This document shows positions 30,556-36,005 of a stretch of 36,005 nucleotides of DNA, piece after piece (positions within the stretch are counted from its first letter, which is position 1; every line of letters starts with the position of its first letter). The DNA is from Candidatus Rokuibacteriota bacterium (GTDB lineage Bacteria; Methylomirabilota; Methylomirabilia; Rokubacteriales; CSP1-6). The stretch lies in NCBI GenBank assembly GCA_016179925.1, contig JACPCG010000183.1, forward strand, positions 1 to 36,005. The letters run 5' to 3'. The position numbers were made by a program, and so were the translations under genes. The notes beneath the pieces were generated by a model. It saw nothing but the letters and a program-made list of their open reading frames with translations, made no database searches and was not told the origin of the DNA.

Positions 30556-32392
30556 CGAGGACCTCGGCGACGACCTCGAAGCGGCCGAACGAGGGCATCA
30601 GGTACGCGCCGGAGTACCGCTCGCGCACCGCGCGGACGAGCGCCTGCGCCATCTCGATCCCGAGGCGGAGCGCGCCGTCGCCCGCGTCCCGCAGCCGGCG
30701 CCGCACCGGCTCGGGAATGCTGATCCCCGGCACCTCGTTGTGGAGGAACTCCGCGTGCCGGAAGCTGTGGAGCGGCAGGATGCCGACGAGCACCGGGACG
30801 GGCGAGCCGCCGGCGCGCTCGAGGAACCGGTCGAGCGAGTCGAGGTCGTAGACGGGCTGCGTCTGGACCCAGCGGGCGCCGGCGCGCACCTTGCGGTGGA
30901 AGCGCTCGATCTCCCGCGCGGCGTCCGCCGCCACGGGGTTGAGCGCCGCTCCCACGCAGAACGACGTGGGCTCGCCGATCGACGCGCCCGTGGCGTCGAG
31001 CCCCTCGTTCATCCGGCGGATGATCTCGATCAGCCCGATGCCGTCCACGTCGAAGACGGCCGTGGCGTCCACGTAGTCGCCGGCGCGCGGCGGGTCGCCG
31101 GTCATCGCGAGGATGTTGCGGATGTCGAGCGCGTGCGCGCCGAGCAGGTCGGCCTGGATGCCCATCAGGTTCCGGTCGCGGCACGTGAAGTGCATGTTGA
31201 CGTCGAGCCCGGTGGCCTCGCGGACGAGGAGCGCGGTGGGCAGCACCGACATCCGCACGCGCCCGAGCGAGCCGTCGTTGATGTCCACGATCTCCACGCC
31301 CCGCTCCTTCAGGAGCTTCGCCCCCTGGACGAGCTTCTCGACCGTGTGGCCACGCGGGGGATCGAGCTCGACGGTGACGACGAACTCGCGCGCCTCGAGC
31401 TTGCGCTGGAGCGTGGTCGGCGGCCGGACGGTGCGCAGGCCCGCGGCCTCGCCGACGGCCGGCGCGCTCACCGTGACGGTCGGCAGCCGCGCCGCGCGCC
31501 GCACGGGGACCTTTCGGTCCAGCACCTCGCGCATGGCGGCGATGTGCTGGGGCGTCGTCCCGCAGCACCCGCCCACGATCCGGGCGCCCGCGTCCACCAT
31601 GCGCCCCGCGTAGTCCGCCATGTAGGCGGGCGACGAGAGGTAGATGAGGCGCTCGCCGATCCGGCTCGGCAGGCCGGCGTTCGGCTGGATCGAGAGCGGC
31701 AGGCCCCCGGCGGCCGGCGCCATCCGCTCGAGGACCTCGTAGAGTGTGCTCGAGCCGACCGAGCAGTTCGCGCCGAGCGCCTGCGCGCCGAGCGCGCCGA
31801 GCGTCCGGGCGACCTCGCCGGGCGTGCGGCCCGTGAACGTGACACCGTCGTCCGTGAACGCCATCTGCGCGACGACCGGCAGGTCGGTGATCGCCCGGAT
31901 CGCCTCGACCGCGAGCGCGATCTCCGCCAGATCCGAGAACGTCTCGACGATGAATGCGTCCACGCCGCCCTCGAGCAGCGCCTCCGCCTGCTCGCGGAAC
32001 GCGGCGCGCGCCGCGTCCGCCGTCACGGCGCCGAGCGGCGCCAGGTACTTGCCGAGCGGGCCGATCGACCCGAGCACGAGGACGTCGCGCCCGGCCGCCT
32101 CGCGCACGTCGCGCGCGAGGCGGACGCCGCGCAGGTTGATGTCGCGGACGTCACCCTCGAGCCCGTGGATCGCGAGCTTGAAGCGGCTGGCGCCGAAGGT
32201 GTTCGTCTCGATGCAGTCCGCGCCCGCGGCGATGTAGTCGGCGTGGATCGCCTGGACGAGCCTGGGGTTGTTGCGGTTGAGGACGTCGAAGCAGGCGTCC
32301 AGCGAGACGCCGCGGGCGTAGAGCATCGTGCCCATCGCCCCGTCGCAGAGGAGCGGACCCGCCTCGAGGCGGCGACTAAACGCGTGCGGCAT
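30542..32392 (-). CDS. Bifunctional homocysteine S-methyltransferase / methylenetetrahydrofolate reductase
   Basis: Residues 1-300 of this 616-residue protein form a zinc-dependent homocysteine methyltransferase (LLCDGAMGTMLYARG, GADCIETNTFGASRFKL, Cys in GANCSVGSSTL and the Cys pair in VGGCCGTTPQHI). Residues about 320-616 are a MetF-type reductase (FVVTVELDPPRGHTVEKLVQ, HFTCRDRNLMGIQADLLGAH, LAMTGDPP, WVQTQPVYDLDSLDRFLER), which makes 5-methyl-THF. The YitJ-like fusion is known in several phyla. It starts 17 bases inside the shikimate kinase gene. Near the corrinoid protein and reactivase it completes a methyl-donor branch for methionine synthesis. Confidence 0.95.
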   Translation of the reverse strand: MPHAFSRRLEAGPLLCDGAMGTMLYARGVSLDACFDVLNRNNPRLVQAIHADYIAAGADCIETNTFGASRFKLAIHGLEGDVRDINLRGVRLARDVREAAGRDVLVLGSIGPLGKYLAPLGAVTADAARAAFREQAEALLEGGVDAFIVETFSDLAEIALAVEAIRAITDLPVVAQMAFTDDGVTFTGRTPGEVARTLGALGAQALGANCSVGSSTLYEVLERMAPAAGGLPLSIQPNAGLPSRIGERLIYLSSPAYMADYAGRMVDAGARIVGGCCGTTPQHIAAMREVLDRKVPVRRAARLPTVTVSAPAVGEAAGLRTVRPPTTLQRKLEAREFVVTVELDPPRGHTVEKLVQGAKLLKERGVEIVDINDGSLGRVRMSVLPTALLVREATGLDVNMHFTCRDRNLMGIQADLLGAHALDIRNILAMTGDPPRAGDYVDATAVFDVDGIGLIEIIRRMNEGLDATGASIGEPTSFCVGAALNPVAADAAREIERFHRKVRAGARWVQTQPVYDLDSLDRFLERAGGSPVPVLVGILPLHSFRHAEFLHNEVPGISIPEPVRRRLRDAGDGALRLGIEMAQALVRAVRERYSGAYLMPSFGRFEVVAEVLDAIR

Positions 32393-32909
32393 GCGCCTCC
32401 CGGAGCGCGGCGAGGATGCGCGCCACGACCTGGTCGGGGCCGAGCCCCCCGGTCTCCACGGTGAGGTGCGCGCGGCGGTAGTACGGCCGGCGGGCGCCGT
32501 AGAGCGCCTCGAGCTCGGCCTCGGTGCGCCCGGCGAGCATCGGGCGACCGCCGGTCCGGCGCGCGCGCTCGAGGAGGGCGTCGAGGTCGCCGGCGAGCCA
32601 CACGACGAGACCGAGCTCGCGCAGGGCCTCCATCCGCCCCTCGCGGCACGGGAACCCGCCGCCGGTGGCGATCACGTCGCCCGACTTCAGCCTGAGGGCC
32701 TCGAGCGTCTCGGCCTCCAGCTGGCGGAACCGCTCCTCGCCGTCCGCACGGAAGATCTCGGGGATGGACCGCCCCTCGCGCGCGACGATCATGTCGTCGG
32801 TCTCGACGAAGCAGCGGCCGAGGCGGCGCGCGAGCAGGCGCCCGACGGCTGATTTCCCGGCGCCCATGAAGCCGATGAGAATGACGTTGTCCGTCGGCAT
32901 CGCCGCCAT
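32376..32909 (-). CDS. aroK: Shikimate kinase
   Basis: The 177-residue enzyme phosphorylates shikimate at the 3-OH with ATP in aromatic amino-acid synthesis. It has Walker A GFMGAGKSAVG, the shikimate-binding FVETDDMI, RFRQLEAETL, GGGFPCREG and the lid arginine in RRTGGRPMLAGR. An in-frame ATG at 32900 gives a protein starting PTDNVILIG, nearer the usual AroK start, and the ATG at 32909 may be dispensable. No other aromatic-pathway gene is nearby; the gene sits between the methionine-cycle genes, overlapping one by 17 bases, which suggests shared transcription only. Confidence 0.95.
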   Translation of the reverse strand: MAAMPTDNVILIGFMGAGKSAVGRLLARRLGRCFVETDDMIVAREGRSIPEIFRADGEERFRQLEAETLEALRLKSGDVIATGGGFPCREGRMEALRELGLVVWLAGDLDALLERARRTGGRPMLAGRTEAELEALYGARRPYYRRAHLTVETGGLGPDQVVARILAALREAHAARV

Positions 32910-32973
32910 CGTATCAAATCGCGCGTTCGCGAGAGCGAGCGCTCGTCAGAGCCCCGCCGCCCGGCCCGCCGTT

Positions 32974-33702
32974 CTACCGGTGCACGGTGCGACGGGCGGG
33001 AGCGCGGCGGTAGGCGCAGTCGCGCATCCAGCAGCGCGCGCACTGGCTGAAGTAGTGGTCCACGCGCGCGGCCCGGCCGGCGCCGGCGAGGAGCGAGATG
33101 GACTTCACCGGCGTCATGAAGCGGGCCGCGTTCAGCGCGACGCCGACCGGATCGCCGGCGCAGAGCCTGAAGAGCTCCGTCTGCTGCGAGACGTCCCAGC
33201 CGCCGTAGCCGGGGCTGATCCGGTTCGTCACGCGAAGCCCGCGCGCGAGCCCCTCCTGGCACAGGAGGTCGTTGACGTACTCGGCGAGGCTCTCGACCGC
33301 GCCCGAGCCGACGCTGTCGAGCATCGCCGCGAGCGGCAGCTCGCGGGCCTCCCACAGCTCCGCCACGCGTCGCTCCAGGGCGTCGCCGATCGTGCAGACG
33401 CAGGCCGCGACGTGCTCGACCTTGCCCCAGCTCTCCCCGATCGCCGGGATCGTGAGCGTGACGCCGCCCGCCTCGAGCCCGTCCGGCGCTCTGCGCCTGA
33501 CGGCGACCCAGCGGACCACCGCGCGCGGCTCCATGAGGCGGCCGCCCAGCGCGAGCGCTTCGTCGAAGAGGGCGAGGACGTCGGGGCCCGGGATGTCGCG
33601 TCCCTTCTTGTACCCCTGGAAGCGCAGGACCTCGGCGGGGTCGATCTCGAGGGCGATGTCGGCGAGGACGCGCGGCCCGTCGGGCGACAGCGGCGTCGTC
33701 AC
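32974..33702 (-). CDS. Stand-alone cobalamin-dependent methionine synthase reactivation-domain protein
   Basis: The 242-residue protein resembles the C-terminal activation domain of MetH. Residues 161-181, NRISPGYGGWDVSQQTELFR, correspond to the RISPGYP signature that places S-adenosylmethionine over the corrinoid, and IGESWGKVEHVAACVCTIGD plus FMTPVKSIS follow the family pattern. The C-terminus adds a cysteine cluster, Cys221-x2-Cys224-x4-Cys229 in YFSQCARCWMRDCAYRRA, absent from classic MetH and suggesting an iron-sulfur or metal site. The GTG at 33702 overlaps the homocysteine methyltransferase stop (GTGA). It should reductively remethylate inactive cob(II)alamin on the adjacent corrinoid protein. 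Confidence 0.85.
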   Translation of the reverse strand: MTTPLSPDGPRVLADIALEIDPAEVLRFQGYKKGRDIPGPDVLALFDEALALGGRLMEPRAVVRWVAVRRRAPDGLEAGGVTLTIPAIGESWGKVEHVAACVCTIGDALERRVAELWEARELPLAAMLDSVGSGAVESLAEYVNDLLCQEGLARGLRVTNRISPGYGGWDVSQQTELFRLCAGDPVGVALNAARFMTPVKSISLLAGAGRAARVDHYFSQCARCWMRDCAYRRAPARRTVHR

Positions 33703-34613
33703 TTCTTCCGACTTCGCACGACCTCGGCGATGCGGCGGATGTGCTCGGGGTTGGAGCCGCAGCAGGCGCCGACGATGTCGGCTCCGGCCTCCAGCAGCGC
33801 CGGGTACTCGCGCGCCATCGTCTCGGGCCCGAGCTCGTAGGTGACGGTGTCGCCCCTCGTGACCGGCAGCCCCGCGTTCGGGTAGGCGACGAGCGGGGCG
33901 TCCGTGACCTGGCGCATCTCACGGACGATGACGATCGCGCGGTCGGGCCCGCGGCCGCAGTTCATCCCGACGACGTCGGCGCCCGCCGCGAGGAGGTTCT
34001 TCGCGACCTCCGCGGGGCTCTCGCCCCACATCGTGCGGTCGCGGTCGTGCGCCTCCTCGAACTGGAAGAACATCGTCGCCATCACCGGGAGGTCCGCCAC
34101 CTGCTTGCAGGCGCGCACGGCGGCGGTGGCCTCCTGCGGGAACATCATCGTCTCGACGGCGAAGAGGTCCACGCCGCCCGCCGCCAGGGCCTCCGCCTGC
34201 TCGCGGAACGTGGCGGCGTACTCCTCGTCGGTGACGCCCGCGTCGAGCGCGTAGTCCCGGGGCAGCCGGCTCGTCGGCCCGATCGAGCCCGCGATGTAGC
34301 CGCCGCCGGGCGCGGCCTCCCGCGCCAGGCGCGCGCCCTGCTCGTTCAGCTCGCGCGTGCGGTCGCCGATCTTGTACTCGTCGAGCTTGAGGCGCGTGCC
34401 CCCGAACGTGTTCGTCTCGACGATCTGGCTGCCGGCGGCGAAGTAGGCCCGGTGGATCCCGCGGACGACGTCGGCGTGCGTGTCGTTCCAGAGCTCCGGG
34501 CAGGCGCCGTTCGCGAGGCCGGCGGCGAAGAGCATGGTGCCGTAGCCGCCGTCGAAGACGAGCGTCTCGCCGGCGCGGATCCGCTCGAGGATCTCCCAGC
34601 CCCGCGCCCTCAC
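33699..34613 (-). CDS. Homocysteine S-methyltransferase domain protein
   Basis: The 304-residue protein is a single zinc-dependent methyltransferase barrel: LVFDGGYGTMLFAAG, GSQIVETNTFGGTRLKLDEY, GSIGPTSRL, VDLFAVETMMF, the first zinc cysteine in VVGMNCGRGPD and the Cys-Cys pair in VGACCGSNPEHIRRI. It equals the N-terminal domain of MetH or a betaine/methionine-type methyltransferase. In this order, directly between a corrinoid protein and a reactivase, it most likely takes the methyl group from methylcobalamin to homocysteine. Start GTG at 34613 overlaps the corrinoid-protein stop (GTGA). Confidence 0.92.
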   Translation of the reverse strand: MRARGWEILERIRAGETLVFDGGYGTMLFAAGLANGACPELWNDTHADVVRGIHRAYFAAGSQIVETNTFGGTRLKLDEYKIGDRTRELNEQGARLAREAAPGGGYIAGSIGPTSRLPRDYALDAGVTDEEYAATFREQAEALAAGGVDLFAVETMMFPQEATAAVRACKQVADLPVMATMFFQFEEAHDRDRTMWGESPAEVAKNLLAAGADVVGMNCGRGPDRAIVIVREMRQVTDAPLVAYPNAGLPVTRGDTVTYELGPETMAREYPALLEAGADIVGACCGSNPEHIRRIAEVVRSRKK

Positions 34614-35281
34614 GGCGCCACCGCCGCCTCGGCACCGGCGAGCGCCTTGGCCTTCAGGACGGCGAGCGTGGCGTCCTTGGCGTAGCCGTCGGCGCCGATC
34701 TCGTCGGCGAACGCCTGGCTCACCGGCGCGCCGCCGACCATCACCTTCACCCGCTCGCGCAGCCCGGCCTTGGTCAGGGCGTCGATCGTGCGCTTCATGC
34801 CGGGCATCGTCGTCGTCATGAGCGCCGAGATGCCCACGAGGTTCGCCTGGTGCTCCTCGACCGCCTTCACGAACGCCTCGGGCGCGACGTCCCGCCCGAG
34901 ATTGTGGACCTTGAACCCGGCGCCCTCGAGCATCATCGCGACGAGATTCTTGCCGATATCGTGGAGATCTCCTTGCGCGGTGCCGATGACGACCGTGCCC
35001 AGATAGTCGCCGGCGCGGGCGGAGGCCGTGATGAGCGGCTTCAGCAGGTCGAGCCCCGCGTACATCGCGCGGGCGGACAGGAGCACCTGGGGCACGTAGT
35101 ACTCGTTCCGGCGGAATTTCTCGCCGACGACGTCCATCCCCGGGATGAGCCCCTTGAAGATGAGCGCCTTCGGGTCCAGGGAGAGGCCGAGGCCCTCCCG
35201 GGTCTTGCGCGCGACCGTGTCACGGTCGCCCAGGATCAGCGCGCGCGCCATCGTCGGGTAATCGAAGGTCTCGTCGCCCAT
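34610..35281 (-). CDS. Corrinoid (B12-binding) methyl-carrier protein
   Basis: The 223-residue protein has the four-helix cap (residues about 5-85, including GLIPGMDVVGEKFRRNEYYV) and a Rossmann-type B12 domain. Asp105-x-His107-x2-Gly110 in TAQGDLHDIGKNLVAMMLEG supplies the lower axial histidine, and VGISALMTTTMPGMK plus VMVGGAPVSQAFADEIGADG give the S-x-L and GG nucleotide-tail contacts. It carries the methyl group as methylcobalamin, as in MtaC/MtbC-type proteins and the MetH core. First gene of a GTGA-coupled trio with the homocysteine methyltransferase and reactivase. ATG at 35281; no clear ribosome site. Confidence 0.95.
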   Translation of the reverse strand: MGDETFDYPTMARALILGDRDTVARKTREGLGLSLDPKALIFKGLIPGMDVVGEKFRRNEYYVPQVLLSARAMYAGLDLLKPLITASARAGDYLGTVVIGTAQGDLHDIGKNLVAMMLEGAGFKVHNLGRDVAPEAFVKAVEEHQANLVGISALMTTTMPGMKRTIDALTKAGLRERVKVMVGGAPVSQAFADEIGADGYAKDATLAVLKAKALAGAEAAVAP

Positions 35282-35326
35282 GGGCCAATCTTACTCTCTT
35301 TGTGTGTTAACCTCCGATTCGTCGAT
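35282..35326. other. Short AT-richer gap upstream of the corrinoid-protein gene
   Basis: The gap holds TTAACACACAAAGAGAGTAAGAT on the minus strand in two parts; TAAGAT ends about six bases before the ATG at 35281 and could be a -10 box for a leaderless or short-leader transcript. No matching -35 element is clear. Confidence 0.3.
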
Positions 35327-36005
35327 CTAGCCGCCGCCGGCCTCGGGGATCAAGACCACGGTCTCGCTCGAGACCTCCACACGCACCCGGTCGCCGAGCC
35401 GGTAGATGCGCGTCTCGCCGGTCGACGGCACCTCGACCCGCACCGGCAGGCTGCCACCGACGTCGAGCTCGTAGAGGTGACGCGCGCCCTCGAAGACGCG
35501 GAGCGCGACCTTGCCGGGGATGCCGGGGCCGCGCGCCATCGCGGCCTCGGTGAGCGACAGCGTCTCGGGCCGCAGCACGAGCAGGCCGCCGTCGCCCTTC
35601 CGGAACGCGCCGATGCCCGCGACGGGCACCTGGTGGCCGCCCTCCGTCTCGACGACGACGCCGAGCTCGCGCACCTCGACGACGCGCACCGGCAGGAAGT
35701 TCGCCGGCCCGAGCGCCTCGGCGACGGCGCGGCTCGACGGCCGGTGGTACAGCTCGTCGGGATCGCCGATCTGCAAGACACGGCCGGCGTCCATCACCGC
35801 GAGCCGGTCGGAGAGGGCGAGCGCGTCGGCGGCGTTCCGGGTGGCGTGGAGCGTCGTGACGGCGAGGTCGCGGTGGAGCTTCGCCAGCTCGAGACGCAGG
35901 GTCTTGCGCGCGACCGGGTCGACGTTCGCGAGCGGCTCGTCGAGCAGCAGCACGCGCGGCTCGACGGCGAGCGCGCGGGCGATGGCGAGCCGGCGGCGCT
36001 GCTCG
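35327..36005 (-). CDS. ABC transporter ATP-binding protein (PotA/FbpC type), C-terminal part
   Basis: The gene enters from the right edge; 226 codons are visible. The sequence begins at EQRRRLAIARALAVEP, just after the signature motif, then Walker B LLLDEPLANVDP, the switch histidine in VTTLHATRNAADALALSDRL and RVLQIGDPDELYHRPSSRAV. The last 110 residues form a TOBE-type regulatory domain (FLPVRVVEV ... LLVLRPETLSL ... RVEVPSTGETRIYRLGDRV). This layout belongs to importers of polyamines, iron, molybdate/sulfonate or sugars. The substrate cannot be told because the partner genes lie outside the window. Confidence 0.92.
   Translation of the reverse strand, partial: EQRRRLAIARALAVEPRVLLLDEPLANVDPVARKTLRLELAKLHRDLAVTTLHATRNAADALALSDRLAVMDAGRVLQIGDPDELYHRPSSRAVAEALGPANFLPVRVVEVRELGVVVETEGGHQVPVAGIGAFRKGDGGLLVLRPETLSLTEAAMARGPGIPGKVALRVFEGARHLYELDVGGSLPVRVEVPSTGETRIYRLGDRVRVEVSSETVVLIPEAGGG

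Noticed and set aside
1-36005. CRISPR arrays, tRNA or rRNA genes, insertion sequences, phage genes.
   Set aside because: No spaced direct repeats, tRNA T-loop patterns, rRNA core sequence, transposase or integrase motifs were seen on reading both strands.

Overview
This is a GC-rich (roughly 70%) chromosomal window, densely coded on both strands, with no tRNA, rRNA, CRISPR array, insertion sequence or phage genes seen. The gene mix (M16 peptidases, LLM-class flavin oxidoreductase, xanthine-dehydrogenase-type large subunit, DUF169/UroD-type methyltransferase, sigma-54 two-component system, separated methionine-synthase domains, frequent GTG starts and GTGA overlaps) suggests an uncultivated soil or subsurface bacterium, for example Rokubacteria/Methylomirabilota or a deltaproteobacterium-like lineage. 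That assignment is inference; the sequence carries no marker gene that settles it. No gene-free stretch reaches 300 bases.

1-8598 (minus strand): a long gene run starts from a near-consensus -10 box that lies almost on the GTG of an active M16 zinc peptidase. It continues with a HlyD-type periplasmic adaptor, an ABC ATPase, an ABC-2 permease, a second M16 protein that has lost its HxxEH zinc site, a secreted protein of unknown function, a single-cysteine thioredoxin-fold protein and a membrane protein. A quinone-oxidoreductase gene with its own promoter runs off the left edge. Two of the gaps in this run are filled by inverted repeats: a 209-bp palindrome and a pair of perfect 32-bp arms.

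8814-13660 (plus): a small cupin, an LLM flavin oxidoreductase and a molybdopterin hydroxylase large subunit without its partner subunits. Then comes a lower-GC patch with an unrecognised gene, the 3' remnant of a HigB toxin gene and an intact HigA antitoxin.

13686-19441: a frameshifted membrane-protein gene, a COX2-like cupredoxin with an altered copper loop, a trypsin/HtrA protease, a doubly truncated VOC gene, a family-5 uracil-DNA glycosylase, an asparaginase N-terminal fragment touching a threonine ammonia-lyase gene, PlsC, and a DksA/TraR-type zinc-finger protein with a classic terminator. Several gene remnants cluster here.

19562-23570: an ACT-domain malic enzyme diverges from a DUF169 gene that runs out of frame into a UroD-superfamily methyltransferase with an HxC...C zinc motif. 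A glycine-tailed RRM protein follows.

23712-28862 (minus): a large soluble multi-GAF histidine kinase and an NtrC-type sigma-54 activator. Immediately downstream is a consensus -24/-12 promoter reading into a degenerate receiver protein and a 68-residue single-pass membrane protein, a likely direct output of the pair.

28859-36005 (minus): a D-aminoacylase-type amidohydrolase, a bifunctional homocysteine methyltransferase/methylenetetrahydrofolate reductase, shikimate kinase, and three separate proteins matching parts of cobalamin-dependent methionine synthase (reactivation domain, homocysteine methyltransferase, corrinoid protein). The left part of a PotA/FbpC-type ABC ATPase ends the window. 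Together these suggest a methionine/C1 cycle built from separated MetH modules.
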